A DNA stretch of 64,000 nucleotides from JAUVKT01 sp036350795 (GCA_036350795.1 JAZBNV010000028.1:1-64000), one strand, 5' to 3'. Positions 45,348-55,151 are shown, counted from the first letter of the stretch. Translations and numbers: made by a program. Notes: generated by a model from the letters alone, not told the origin.

Positions 45348-47254
45348 TGAAATGGCAGCTTATAATATTGTTTTGCACTGGTCTTACTGTGAATCTTAGC
45401 GCTCAGCATCACCTGACCGACGATACGATTACTATCAACGAGGTGCTTATTCGCTCAGATCTTCCCGATGGAAGTTCAGGATTCCGAAAAACCGAATTTA
45501 CTGATGCTGAAATACGAAGTGTGCCCGGAATCAGCATTACAGATTTCCTTGCAGCCAACACTTCACTTTATATAAAAGATTACGGGGCGGGCGGATTGAA
45601 ATCTGTTTCTTTCAGAGGAATGGGCCCCGGGCATACAACAGTTTTATGGGAAGGCTTACGTATCGATAACCCAATGCTGGGTCAGAGCGACCTGTCGCTC
45701 GTTCCGCTGATGTTTATAGATAATATATCTCTTTATTATGGGGGTAACCCTGATATTTTTGGTAACAGGGGCAGCGGAGGAACAATTAATTTGTCATCCG
45801 ACCCCGGGTGGGGATCAGATTCAAATGTTTCATTTTATTCCGGGCTCGGAAGTTATGGCTCGTTTAACGAAGGAATCTCGCTGAGCCTGAGGTCTCCGGC
45901 TTTTGTTTACAGCTTACGGGCATACGCCGGAGGAGCCAGGAATAATTATCTCTATACAGATAATGTTAATTACGCTGAACCCCTTGAGCTTAGAAGGGAG
46001 GGGGCCGACTACAGATCCAGGGGTTTATTGCAGGAGATATCTTTTAAAAGCAGGAGTTCGGTTCTTGCAGCCAAACTATGGTATAATTTTAATAACAAAA
46101 ATCTGCCCGGGTCAATTTTTACCAGCTCAGATCCGGGTAATGAAAAGCAGCTTGACGAGTCGCTTAAAGCCCTTTTTACTTATAAGTATTATAGTAAGAG
46201 AATAACAGTTAAAACCGGCGCCGGCTTAATATCAGACTGGCTCAGCTATACAAACCATCTACTTGATATCGATTCGGGGAATAAGGTTAATACCCTGAGT
46301 GCAAACGCCAAAGCTGAATACACATATACCGACAAATCAACACTTACCCTGGGCCTCAGATCAATAAATTCCAGGGTCAGAACCTCCAACTATACAGGAA
46401 TAAAGGGAAGAGACCTTGTTACAATGGACCTGTCTGTAAATCATATTTTCTCCGATCTGCTTGGCTTACATGCTTCCCTTGTACAGGAATTGAATGATTT
46501 TAAGCTCTTGCCTCTTTCTCCCTCGGTGGGCTTCGATTTTAAACCTGCCAGGAAGACAAACCTGCATCTTCTCGGAAGCATCGGAAGATCCAATCATCTG
46601 CCCGGTCTAAATGACCTGTACTGGAATCCCGGGGGAAATGTAAACCTTCTGCCCGAAGAATCTCTAAATAGCGAGCTTACGATAAGCTACGAATATACAA
46701 AGCATGGGTTCAGATGGGCGACAAATACCACGGCTTACAGCTCAGGTATAAATAATATGATAGTATGGATTCCGCTTAGCCAGTGGGTATGGGGTCCGGA
46801 GAATATTTCAGTGGTAAAATCCACAGGTTTTGAAGCAGATAGCAAAATAGAAATCACCAGCGGGCAGTCCGGCATATCTTTATCTGCAGGCTATGCATTT
46901 AACAGGGTAAGAAGAACTGACAGCAGCACTGATAGCGGAACAAATCTCCAGCTGATTTATGTACCTGAGCATACAGCATACGCAAACTTTTTATACCGGC
47001 TTAATGGCCTATGTCTTGTTTGGAACTCTGAATATACAGGTATACGCTATACCAGCACTGACAATACAAGCTATTTACCCTCAAATTTAGTGCACAGGCT
47101 TTCAGTTAATTACAGGGGACAGCTGAAAAGATCTGACTTTGTAACTGCCTTTACGCTGGCAAACCTCTTTGATCAGGATTACCAGAGCGTGTCAGGTTAC
47201 CCCCTGCCGGGAAGATCGTTCAGTCTTTCACTCAAATTAAATCTCCATCTCTGA
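45347..47254 (+). CDS. btuB: TonB-dependent outer-membrane receptor, BtuB-type
   Basis: The 635-residue receptor has a signal peptide (about 1-19, ending LSAQ), a plug domain (about 25-150: RSVPGISITDFLAANTSLYI-like region; GAGGLKSVSFRGMGPGHTTV, then LWEGLRIDNP and GSGGTINL) and a beta-barrel to the last residue, including NLFDQDYQSVSGYPLPGRSF. It takes up its ligand with energy from TonB/ExbBD. No carboxypeptidase-like N-terminal domain, so it is BtuB-like rather than SusC-like. The substrate, cobalamin, follows from the riboswitch and the BtuFCD genes. I use ATG 45347; a GTG one codon upstream (45344) is less likely. Confidence 0.88.
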   Translation: MKWQLIILFCTGLTVNLSAQHHLTDDTITINEVLIRSDLPDGSSGFRKTEFTDAEIRSVPGISITDFLAANTSLYIKDYGAGGLKSVSFRGMGPGHTTVLWEGLRIDNPMLGQSDLSLVPLMFIDNISLYYGGNPDIFGNRGSGGTINLSSDPGWGSDSNVSFYSGLGSYGSFNEGISLSLRSPAFVYSLRAYAGGARNNYLYTDNVNYAEPLELRREGADYRSRGLLQEISFKSRSSVLAAKLWYNFNNKNLPGSIFTSSDPGNEKQLDESLKALFTYKYYSKRITVKTGAGLISDWLSYTNHLLDIDSGNKVNTLSANAKAEYTYTDKSTLTLGLRSINSRVRTSNYTGIKGRDLVTMDLSVNHIFSDLLGLHASLVQELNDFKLLPLSPSVGFDFKPARKTNLHLLGSIGRSNHLPGLNDLYWNPGGNVNLLPEESLNSELTISYEYTKHGFRWATNTTAYSSGINNMIVWIPLSQWVWGPENISVVKSTGFEADSKIEITSGQSGISLSAGYAFNRVRRTDSSTDSGTNLQLIYVPEHTAYANFLYRLNGLCLVWNSEYTGIRYTSTDNTSYLPSNLVHRLSVNYRGQLKRSDFVTAFTLANLFDQDYQSVSGYPLPGRSFSLSLKLNLHL

Positions 47255-48291
47255 TGTTTAAAAGGACGGCACTTAATATTATTATTGTTATTGTACTCTC
47301 AGCGACGACCGCGTGTACAAAGAATGTGCCTGATCCGGATACAGGGCTGCCTGCCTTTGATAATGGATTCTTTATTGTGAACGAAGGTAATTATACCTGG
47401 GGTAACGGATCACTCGACTATTTCTCCTATGATTCGCTATATGTTTACCCGGGCGTATTCAATAAAATTGCCCGAAAAGTACTGGGTGATGTTGCCATGA
47501 GGCTAAGCAGGCATGAGAACCTGCTGTATATTGTAGTTAATAATTCAGGTAAGATTGAAGTTCTTGACCTGGAAAAAAAGGAACACCATGCAACAATTAA
47601 TGGGCTGGTTTCACCACGGGATATCAAAATTATTAGCCACAACAGGGCAATAGTTTCATCGCTGTACAGCGATTCTCTTGCTCTTGTTGATCTTGACGCA
47701 TCACTTGTGAGAGACTATATCAATATCGGAAAATCGTCAGAGTGTATATTGCTGAATGATGAAAATATTTTTGTTTCTAACTGGTCAGAAGAAAACACCG
47801 TTACAGTACTGAGCAGATCAGATCTTACGCTTGTTAAGAGCATCGAAACAGCTCCCGAACCTTCTGAGATGGTTTCAGACAATAATGGCAGGGTCTGGGT
47901 TATTTGCAGCGGAGGATATTTAAACCAGGCCTACCCGGAACTTGTTGCTATTGACCCGGTCACATTGGAGATATCAAAGAGATTAACCTTTGGTAAAAAG
48001 GAAGACAGCCCTTCTGAACTGGTAATAAATTCAGCAGGTGATACCTTATACTATGTAAACGGTGGCATATTCAGGATGTCATGCAATGCTGATGAACTGC
48101 CTGCCGATCCATGGCAGCCTGCAGATGGAAGAACCTTCTACAGGCTTGGTTTCGAAGCTCAGATGAATGCAATAATTGCTACAGATGCCCTTGATTATGT
48201 TCAGAAAGGCTATTTTTACATTTATACCCGGGATGGCAGGGAGCAAGGAAAGTACAGGGCAGGGATAATACCGGGAAAAATTGAAAATTGA
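47254..48291 (+). CDS. BtuG-like seven-bladed propeller lipoprotein
   Basis: The 345-residue protein has a lipoprotein signal (ATTACTKN, cysteine about 21) and a YncE/DUF5074-type beta-propeller (about 35-335) beginning GFFIVNEGNYTWGNGSLDYF (about 39-58), with repeats such as NLLYIVVNNSGKIEVLDLEK. BtuG of Bacteroides is a surface propeller that binds B12 with very high affinity and lids the BtuB receptor; this gene directly follows the receptor, starting one base inside its stop codon, as BtuG does. Assignment to BtuG function is by family and position. Confidence 0.82.
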   Translation: MFKRTALNIIIVIVLSATTACTKNVPDPDTGLPAFDNGFFIVNEGNYTWGNGSLDYFSYDSLYVYPGVFNKIARKVLGDVAMRLSRHENLLYIVVNNSGKIEVLDLEKKEHHATINGLVSPRDIKIISHNRAIVSSLYSDSLALVDLDASLVRDYINIGKSSECILLNDENIFVSNWSEENTVTVLSRSDLTLVKSIETAPEPSEMVSDNNGRVWVICSGGYLNQAYPELVAIDPVTLEISKRLTFGKKEDSPSELVINSAGDTLYYVNGGIFRMSCNADELPADPWQPADGRTFYRLGFEAQMNAIIATDALDYVQKGYFYIYTRDGREQGKYRAGIIPGKIEN

Positions 48292-48292
48292 T

Positions 48293-50455
48293 ATGATAAG
48301 GTTAATTCTGCTATCCGCATTATATTTCTTTACATCGGGGATACTCCATCCTCAGATAATCCACTTTAATGCCTCACCTCACGGCTTTGCAGGCAATCGT
48401 GATACAGTAAGCTGGTATGATCCGGGAGTTAGCGAAAGTGAAAAGGAAGCCATTTTAAGTTCCAAGGGTAGCAGGGGCACCCTCAGGTTTGGAGTTGGCA
48501 GAAGTGTTGGTCTGAACCGCCAAAATTCAGGATATATCGTAAGCAATGAAAACGGGAGCTACTCCTGGTTCCTTTTTGTGAGATCGAAAGGAGCCGAATC
48601 GCTGAATATTATTTTTTCCACCTACCACCTTTCTGAAGGTGAAACAGTATTCATATATAATCCGATGCTCACAGAGATAATAGGGCCACTGTCATCAAAA
48701 AATAATAAAACATTCGGTTCTCTTGCCGTGAAGCCACTACAGGGAAGTGAAATGATTATCGAGTACAATTTTATTCCCGGAAGCGGTGGAGAGCTTGAAG
48801 TAGGCCAGCTTACACATGATGTGCTGGGCATTGCAGATCTGCCTTTTTTGAGGTCATTGGCAAAAGACGATTCCGGTCCATGCCAGGTAGATATAAACTG
48901 TGCAGAAGGAAATAATCTGCAGAAGGAGAAAAGATCCGTGGTGAGAATTATTGCCGGAGGGACAGAGCTCGGAACGGCCTTTATGCTCAATAATACCAAA
49001 AATGAGAACATAGCCTATACTCTCACTGCAAATCACGTTGTCAGTGAGCAGGCCGATGCAAATAATTCCGTATTTCTTTTCAACTATGAAAGTCCCTGGT
49101 GCGATGGTCCTGAAGGACTGAAAAACCAGACACTATCGGGTGCAGAACTGGTTTCCACAAACAGCGATATTGATTTTACCCTGCTCAGGATGACTGATTT
49201 TCCTCCGATAACCTATAAACCTTATCTTGCAGGTTGGACTGTTTCTTCCACCTTTCCCCAGTCAACACAAACAATACATCACCCATCTGGTGATGTAAAG
49301 AAAATTTCCATTGATAATGACCCTCCCGGTATCGCAACATTCCAGGACCTTTACACCAACGGATTCTGGCATATACTGAGATGGGAAACAGGAGCCACAG
49401 AAGGAGGTTCATCAGGTGCTCCACTCTTCAACCAGGACAGGAGGGTTGTAGGTTATTTAAGCGGTGGCGAGTCATATTGCGGACGATCGGTGAACGATTA
49501 TTTCGGAAGGCTTGATGTGGCATACGATATTACGCAGGAAGCCGGCAGCAGCCTGAAAGCATGGCTCGATCCAATTCTTACAGGTGCAGTATATGTTAAC
49601 GGCCGGGATCCCTATTATGATAATTTCAAGGAATCTGATACCTTATTCAACGGCAGCGCCGATGAGTTTTATATTCAGGAGTATAGCGATCCTGGCAGAG
49701 GCTTGTCTACCGGCATAAACAGTGACAGCCTTCTTGCCTATGCAGAAAAGTTTACTGTAAACGGCACTAAATATATTACGGAAGTAAGATTATTCGTTGC
49801 GAGATCCGAATATACAGAGCAGAGTAACACTGTGCAAATAGCTTTACGTGATGATAATAATGGTCCAGCCGCACTGATTGCAGCAAGAAATTTCCCGTTA
49901 AATCAATGCAGGGATACATTTATGCTATCGGTAGATTTCGGCGAACCGATAGAAGTCAGCGATGATTTCTTCGTTTGCTATCTTAATACCTATAGCATGC
50001 CAGCTGCTGAAGAAACAAGACAATTTGCGGTTTTCAAAGGGCAGGATCAAACTGCAGGCTCAGGCTCTGCATGGTTTATGGATTACTCAGGCTGGCATCC
50101 TTTCACAGATCATCCTTTCGATGCCGGGGAAGCAACACTTTTTATCGAAGCACTTACTGTTAATGATGCCCTGGTAGGTATAGATAAGAGCTACAGCCTG
50201 CCTGAGATTAGCGTAAGAGTATATCCTAATCCTGTAAACAGTGACTTTTGGATAGAAACAGCTGGTGGGCCGGAGCGAATATTATCTGTAGAATTATTTG
50301 ATGCAGGTGGCCGGCTATTGAGAACCATTGATGGTGCCGGAAGAGCTAAGATCCTCCTGGAGGGAATGGATGAATATCCTGACGGAATATATTATACCAG
50401 GATTAATATTGATAAAGGGAGCATAACAAGGAAGATAATCAAATGGGGAAACTGA
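48293..50455 (+). CDS. T9SS-secreted trypsin-like serine protease in the cobalamin operon
   Basis: The 720-residue protein has a signal peptide (about 1-22), a pre-region (about 25-205), a trypsin-like protease domain (about 215-435) with a probable triad H248 (TANHV), D294 (DIDFTLL) and S374 (GGSSGAPLF), a jelly-roll-like region (about 470-625) and a type A T9SS sorting domain (about 640-720: VYPNPVNSDFWIE, then GIYYTRI). It resembles lysyl endopeptidase-type surface proteases. I start at ATG 48293, one base after the propeller gene's stop; a TTG at 48281 is in frame but weak. Its end overlaps the btuF start by 13 bases, so it is part of the operon. Freeing cobalamin from host or foreign binding proteins would be one role; this is inference. 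Confidence 0.82.
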   Translation: MIRLILLSALYFFTSGILHPQIIHFNASPHGFAGNRDTVSWYDPGVSESEKEAILSSKGSRGTLRFGVGRSVGLNRQNSGYIVSNENGSYSWFLFVRSKGAESLNIIFSTYHLSEGETVFIYNPMLTEIIGPLSSKNNKTFGSLAVKPLQGSEMIIEYNFIPGSGGELEVGQLTHDVLGIADLPFLRSLAKDDSGPCQVDINCAEGNNLQKEKRSVVRIIAGGTELGTAFMLNNTKNENIAYTLTANHVVSEQADANNSVFLFNYESPWCDGPEGLKNQTLSGAELVSTNSDIDFTLLRMTDFPPITYKPYLAGWTVSSTFPQSTQTIHHPSGDVKKISIDNDPPGIATFQDLYTNGFWHILRWETGATEGGSSGAPLFNQDRRVVGYLSGGESYCGRSVNDYFGRLDVAYDITQEAGSSLKAWLDPILTGAVYVNGRDPYYDNFKESDTLFNGSADEFYIQEYSDPGRGLSTGINSDSLLAYAEKFTVNGTKYITEVRLFVARSEYTEQSNTVQIALRDDNNGPAALIAARNFPLNQCRDTFMLSVDFGEPIEVSDDFFVCYLNTYSMPAAEETRQFAVFKGQDQTAGSGSAWFMDYSGWHPFTDHPFDAGEATLFIEALTVNDALVGIDKSYSLPEISVRVYPNPVNSDFWIETAGGPERILSVELFDAGGRLLRTIDGAGRAKILLEGMDEYPDGIYYTRINIDKGSITRKIIKWGN

Positions 50456-51588
50456 TAAATTATATTTTACCGCTGCTATTATTACTTGTTTCCTGCCATG
50501 AGTCAGAGAGGAATCGCGGTGAAAATAACAGTTTCAGTCTGTCGGGGAATAAATATGCCAGGCTGTTTATGCTTAGCGATTCAGGTGATTATTACAGGCT
50601 GGATATCAGGTCACCATGGCAGGGTGGGGATGAGGTTATTTATACCTATTACCTTACAGAAGGGAAAAGCAGTCTTCCTGCTGATACAGACAGCAACAGG
50701 ATTATCAGGATTCCGGTCACCACTTCCGTATGTATGTCTACTACCCATGTTGCAATGATTTCAAAAGTTGGTGGCGCTGAAGGTATTGTAGGTGTTTCAG
50801 GTCCTGATTATATTACAAATCCCATAGTTCGATCCGGAATAGAAGCGGGTATAGTATATGACGTTGGCTACGGAAATAGCATTAATAATGAACTGATCAG
50901 CTCACTTAATCCTGACCTTGTCTTTGTATATGGAATAGGCCCGGAGTCGGCAGGATATGTCTCAAAATTACATGAAGCCGGAATAAATACAATATTTATA
51001 TGCGACTACCTCGAGACTCACCCCCTGGCCAGGGCCGAATGGCTGAAATTGTTTGGTTTAATATACGGGCGCAAAGAGATGGCTCTTACTGCTTTCAATT
51101 CAATCTCGGGGAGCTATGAAAAAATCAGGAATGAGATTGCCGCTAAAATTGATACCCGGCCGGGAGTAATGCTGGGTCTGCCTTTTAAGGATAAATGGTT
51201 TGTATCACCAGGTAACTCCTATATTAGCAGTTTAATATCAGATGCAGGAGGCAGCTATATCTGGTCTGAAATTTCATCCAGTACATCAATGCCACTCAGT
51301 ATTGAATCAGTTTACCTGAAAGGTCTGGAGGCTGATTACTGGCTGAATACAGGTGTAGCAGAAAGTATGGCGGAATTACTTTCGGTCGACCACAGGTTCA
51401 GAAACCTGCCTGCAGTACAGGGAGATAAATTATATAACAATACCGGAAGGATTAACTCATCCGGAGGAAACGACTACTGGGAAGGCGGTTGCCTGAGTCC
51501 CGATACCATACTTATGGATATTGCCTCAATACTGCATCCCGGTATTATAAAGAATCATAAGCTGAGTTATTATAAAAAGCTTAAATAG
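50443..51588 (+). CDS. btuF: Cobalamin ABC transporter substrate-binding lipoprotein
   Basis: The 381-residue protein has a lipoprotein signal (LLLVSCHES, cysteine about 18) and a helical-backbone class III binding-protein fold (about 95-375) with MISKVGGAEGIVGVSGPDYI (about 105-124), LNPDLVFVYG and the central helix linking lobes. It collects the ligand delivered by the receptor into the periplasm and hands it to BtuCD. Siderophore-binding proteins share the fold; the riboswitch decides for cobalamin. Four genes in a row (protease, btuF, btuC, btuD) overlap or nearly touch. Confidence 0.85.
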   Translation: MGKLINYILPLLLLLVSCHESERNRGENNSFSLSGNKYARLFMLSDSGDYYRLDIRSPWQGGDEVIYTYYLTEGKSSLPADTDSNRIIRIPVTTSVCMSTTHVAMISKVGGAEGIVGVSGPDYITNPIVRSGIEAGIVYDVGYGNSINNELISSLNPDLVFVYGIGPESAGYVSKLHEAGINTIFICDYLETHPLARAEWLKLFGLIYGRKEMALTAFNSISGSYEKIRNEIAAKIDTRPGVMLGLPFKDKWFVSPGNSYISSLISDAGGSYIWSEISSSTSMPLSIESVYLKGLEADYWLNTGVAESMAELLSVDHRFRNLPAVQGDKLYNNTGRINSSGGNDYWEGGCLSPDTILMDIASILHPGIIKNHKLSYYKKLK

Positions 51589-51591
51589 TCA

Positions 51592-52656
51592 GTGGAGCTC
51601 CCCTTAATAAATATAAAAAACAGCACTGATGCTGACAGAATCCCGGTTTTAAAATGTGCCGGACTCTTTCTCCTGCTGCTGCTTGTATTTATTCTCGATG
51701 TAATGGTTGGATCAAGAATTATCACCTTCCCCGAACTATTCCGTGCACTTGCAGGCAAGGGAGATGAATATATCAGCTCCCTGCTGCTTACTTTTCGTCT
51801 GCCAAGAGCCTTAACAGCCGTCTTCGCCGGGGTTGCTCTTTCAGTTAGTGGCTTACAGATGCAAACAGTTTTCAGAAATCCACTCGCCGGTCCCTATGTG
51901 CTTGGAATAAGCAGCGGCGCAAGCCTTGGAGTTGCTTTACTTATCCTGGGCTTTTCTTCGTTCTTTACAGTTGCAGGTTTAACTATAGGTGGCAACTGGG
52001 CTATTGTGGTAGCTGCATGGCTGGGTTCGGGCATCGTACTCTTGTTAATACTGGTAGTATCAGGAAGGGTACGGGACATCATGACTGTTTTAATACTGGG
52101 GATAATGCTTGGCGGTGCTATTGCTGCCATTGTTTCAATTTTGCAGTATTTCAGCAGTGAATCAATGTTGAAAGCCTTTGTAATATGGACAATGGGTAGC
52201 CTCGGAAATCTTACATGGAACCAACTAAATGTATTGATAATAAGTATAATAACAGGTTTGGTGTTTTCGCTTATTTCTATAAAGCCCCTTAATGCAATGT
52301 TGCTGGGAGAAGAATATGCACGCACAATGGGCCTTAATATCCAGGGAACCAGGACCCTTGTTTTTATAAGTACAAGTATACTTGCAGGCAGTGTTACAGC
52401 ATTCTGCGGACCAATTGCTTTTATCGGGATAGCAGTACCTCATATCACGAGACTCTTGCTTAACAGGTCGTCTCATAATTTCCTCTTCCCGGGTTCTGTA
52501 ATTGTGGGAGGTATTCTGCTGCTTCTAAGCGATATTATAAGCCAGTTGCCCGGTAGCGATAAGGTATTGCCGATAAACTCGATAACCGCATTAATTGGGA
52601 TACCTGTGATGATCTGGATTATTTTGCGCCGAAACAGGCTAATAAGTATTAACTAG
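51592..52656 (+). CDS. btuC: Cobalamin ABC transporter permease (FecCD family)
   Basis: The 354-residue protein has about ten membrane helices and FecCD-family motifs: TFRLPRALTAVFAGVALSVS (about 65-84), GLQMQTVFRNPLAGPYVLGI (about 86-105) followed by SSGASLGVA, and the ATPase-coupling loop CGPIAFIGIAVPHITRLLLN (about 271-290). It starts at GTG 51592, 3 bases after btuF. Dimerises with two BtuD chains to import cobalamin through the inner membrane. Confidence 0.9.
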   Translation: MELPLINIKNSTDADRIPVLKCAGLFLLLLLVFILDVMVGSRIITFPELFRALAGKGDEYISSLLLTFRLPRALTAVFAGVALSVSGLQMQTVFRNPLAGPYVLGISSGASLGVALLILGFSSFFTVAGLTIGGNWAIVVAAWLGSGIVLLLILVVSGRVRDIMTVLILGIMLGGAIAAIVSILQYFSSESMLKAFVIWTMGSLGNLTWNQLNVLIISIITGLVFSLISIKPLNAMLLGEEYARTMGLNIQGTRTLVFISTSILAGSVTAFCGPIAFIGIAVPHITRLLLNRSSHNFLFPGSVIVGGILLLLSDIISQLPGSDKVLPINSITALIGIPVMIWIILRRNRLISIN

Positions 52657-53685
52657 ATGAACGGCTTGTCTGAAATATTAAAGATCGAGAATCTTGAGCT
52701 GGGTTATATGGGCTCGGATTATGCTGAAGTGCTTGTATCCGGGATAAATGCCAGGGCAATTGAAGGTGAAATGATAGCCCTCCTTGGTGCCAATGGCACC
52801 GGAAAGAGTACCCTGCTCAGGACAATCCTGGGTATTCACCCCTGCAGTAAAGGGAATGTTTTTCTCAGGAATAAAGCTGTAAGTGCATACCGGCCCTCTG
52901 AGCTATCACGTTTTATAGGTTTTGTTGGAACATCAAGCTCATTCCCGGGTAATCTTTCAGTTCGTGAACTTGTTTCGCTCGGGCGTTTTCCCTATACCAA
53001 CTGGATAGGAAAGATGAAGAAATCAGATTACGACGTGGTTAACAGATCAATAGAAAATGTTGGACTGGGCAGGCTGAGCGAAAAGAAACTTGATGAGATG
53101 TCTGATGGCGAACGGCAGCGGGCAAATATTGCAAGGGTACTTGCCCAGGATTCGGATATATTATTACTGGACGAGCCAACTGCCTTTCTTGATCTGCCAA
53201 ACAGGTATGAGCTGATATACCTTCTTAAGAATATTATCAGCATCGAAAAAAAAACAGTTATATACTCCACGCACGATCTTAATATAGCCATCGGCGAGTC
53301 AGATAAGATATGGCTGCTCAATCAGGGCCGCCTGTTTGATGGTGCTCCCGAAGACCTGATGCTGAACGGAAATTTTTCGAACCAGTTCACCAACACCAGG
53401 ATTAAGTTTGATAATGCCAGCGGAAGCTACATTTATCCAAAAGAATCAAAAATAAGAGTCAGTGTTTATGGAAGGGGAGAAGTGCTGGATCTTACCCGGA
53501 GAGCCCTTTCACGGATAAGTATAATTGCTGATACAGAAGACCAGGGCGAAAGTGTATGTAAAATATTGGTCAGCGATGCAGATTCACAGCACAAATGGAC
53601 CCTGGTTCATCAAAACACCGAACATATTTTTTTTAGTATATATGATCTTATATACTTCCTGAAGACCGGTCTTTTCAGTGCTTAG
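52657..53685 (+). CDS. btuD: Cobalamin ABC transporter ATPase with C-terminal extension
   Basis: The 342-residue ATPase has Walker A GANGTGKSTLL (about 44-54), Q-loop-equivalent FVGTSSSFPGNLSVRELVSL (about 88-107), signature MSDGERQRANIARVLAQD (about 148-165), Walker B ILLLDEPTAFLD (about 168-179) and switch histidine YSTHDLN (about 206-212). Core ATPases of this type end near 255; here another 85-90 residues follow, with an alpha/beta pattern (RGEVLDLTRRALSRISIIAD, about 274-293) that may bind a regulatory ligand. Its last 11 bases overlap the converging thioredoxin-like gene. Confidence 0.88.
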   Translation: MNGLSEILKIENLELGYMGSDYAEVLVSGINARAIEGEMIALLGANGTGKSTLLRTILGIHPCSKGNVFLRNKAVSAYRPSELSRFIGFVGTSSSFPGNLSVRELVSLGRFPYTNWIGKMKKSDYDVVNRSIENVGLGRLSEKKLDEMSDGERQRANIARVLAQDSDILLLDEPTAFLDLPNRYELIYLLKNIISIEKKTVIYSTHDLNIAIGESDKIWLLNQGRLFDGAPEDLMLNGNFSNQFTNTRIKFDNASGSYIYPKESKIRVSVYGRGEVLDLTRRALSRISIIADTEDQGESVCKILVSDADSQHKWTLVHQNTEHIFFSIYDLIYFLKTGLFSA

Positions 53686-55096
53686 TCTTTTTGTAGTTGG
53701 AAATAAAATCTTCAATCATTTCAACCGATATCTTTTTTGCGATAATATTCTTATCCCTGTCGAGGATATATATAAGAGGCGTGGCATTTACATTGTAGAA
53801 GAAATCATAATGAGTCGATCTCGTGGGGTCCCAGCCATTAATCCAGTTCAGCTCGTGCTCTGCAATATATTGTTCCCATTCTTCCTTACTCCCCTGCGTA
53901 CAAACAGAAAATACCTCAAAGTCGTTAGCAGAACGATTGTCATAAAGTTCTTTCAGCTTTGGGGTTGTGGTCTTGCAGTGACCACAGTTTGGTTCCCAGA
54001 AATACAGAATTGTATATTCATTCTTTACATCATACAGCGACCTGGGAATACCCTCGTAGGTGTTCATAACAAGATTAACGGCCTTTTTGCCAATAAGATT
54101 AGGCCTTAGTCTCTCTGCATCTTCTTCAAGACTTTTATAGGTTTCGTCGCTTATCCAGTAGGCTTTCCCAGAAAGGTAGTAGTCGTCGATTATCTTAACC
54201 ACAACTCCGTCATGACCCATAATCTGGCTCTCCCTGAACTGATTAAAAAGAAAAACTACCATATACCTGAACATAGTCGAATCTGCCTCGGTAAGTGAAA
54301 CTATCTCAGGTATATGACGAATTAAGGTGTCCGGATGCTGAATTAGAATCCTGGAAAAATATGTCTTTAATCTGCCATATAGAACGGGCGTTCTTATTAA
54401 GCGTGAATCTGACAGGTCTACATTGTCAAAAAAGTGTTTAACGTTATAGTTATACTGCATTATCCACCTTAGTGAGTCGGGATTGTGAGAATCAGGAGCT
54501 ATGTTGAATTCGGCTTGTTCCATAGGGATAAGAGCCCTTACAAGCAAGGAAAGAAAGGAACCGGGCTTACTGTCGGCAGTTTCTTTAAGAAATTCAACCA
54601 TGGTCTTTTCATAATCTGTAATCATCTCCTGCAGGATTGCCGTTGAATCCTGGCTGCTTTTGTTTTGCTCAAGACGGGTCTTAAGATTTCTTGAATGCTC
54701 CTGCATCCCGATCCATTTTCTCTGGTATTGTATAAAACTGGTATTTTCTTCACTGCCATCTACTTTCATGGTTCCAACAATATCATCTTTTGAGCAGCTG
54801 ATACTGAAAAACTGGTCATCATCAATTATAATATCAAAATACCTGTTATCGGGCAGCAAAATAATATACAGGCCCTGGTCCAGCATCTCCTCGCCTTCAT
54901 ATATTCCGTAGCCTTCAGAATCAGTTGTAATGGTATCTTTAATATATTGTTTATCGCCCAGGTGGTAGCCAATGGTAAGTATACTGTCCTCATTACCCTC
55001 TATAGTGATTTCCAGTTTAAATCCCTGTGCTTTCACCATCATTGCCGGAAGCAGGAATATTGCTATTATGCTGAAAAGGATCTTTGTAATTTTCAT
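53675..55096 (-). CDS. TlpA-like thiol-disulfide protein
   Basis: The 473-residue protein has a signal peptide (about 1-23, ending VKAQG), a DUF4369-like beta domain (about 24-125), a helical DUF5106-like middle (about 130-320) and a thioredoxin-fold TlpA/ResA-type domain (about 325-465) with the redox pair in FWEPNCGHCKTTTPKLKELY (about 368-387) and the cis-proline in VNATPLIYIL. Active in the periplasm as a reductase or oxidase of cysteines, as in cytochrome c maturation. No cytochrome biogenesis gene is near. A full promoter lies upstream. Confidence 0.85.
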   Translation of the reverse strand: MKITKILFSIIAIFLLPAMMVKAQGFKLEITIEGNEDSILTIGYHLGDKQYIKDTITTDSEGYGIYEGEEMLDQGLYIILLPDNRYFDIIIDDDQFFSISCSKDDIVGTMKVDGSEENTSFIQYQRKWIGMQEHSRNLKTRLEQNKSSQDSTAILQEMITDYEKTMVEFLKETADSKPGSFLSLLVRALIPMEQAEFNIAPDSHNPDSLRWIMQYNYNVKHFFDNVDLSDSRLIRTPVLYGRLKTYFSRILIQHPDTLIRHIPEIVSLTEADSTMFRYMVVFLFNQFRESQIMGHDGVVVKIIDDYYLSGKAYWISDETYKSLEEDAERLRPNLIGKKAVNLVMNTYEGIPRSLYDVKNEYTILYFWEPNCGHCKTTTPKLKELYDNRSANDFEVFSVCTQGSKEEWEQYIAEHELNWINGWDPTRSTHYDFFYNVNATPLIYILDRDKNIIAKKISVEMIEDFISNYKKTKH

Positions 55097-55120
55097 TTAT
55101 TGCTTATTTGAGATCAGATG

Positions 55121-55151
55121 CAAAAATATAGTTTACAAATACATTGCCAAA
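55121..55151 (-). promoter_or_regulatory. Bacteroidota-type promoter of the TlpA-like gene
   Basis: On the minus strand, TTTG (55148-55151) and TATTTTTG (55121-55128) are separated by 19 bases, matching the consensus. The gene starts at 55096, 24 bases on. Confidence 0.65.
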
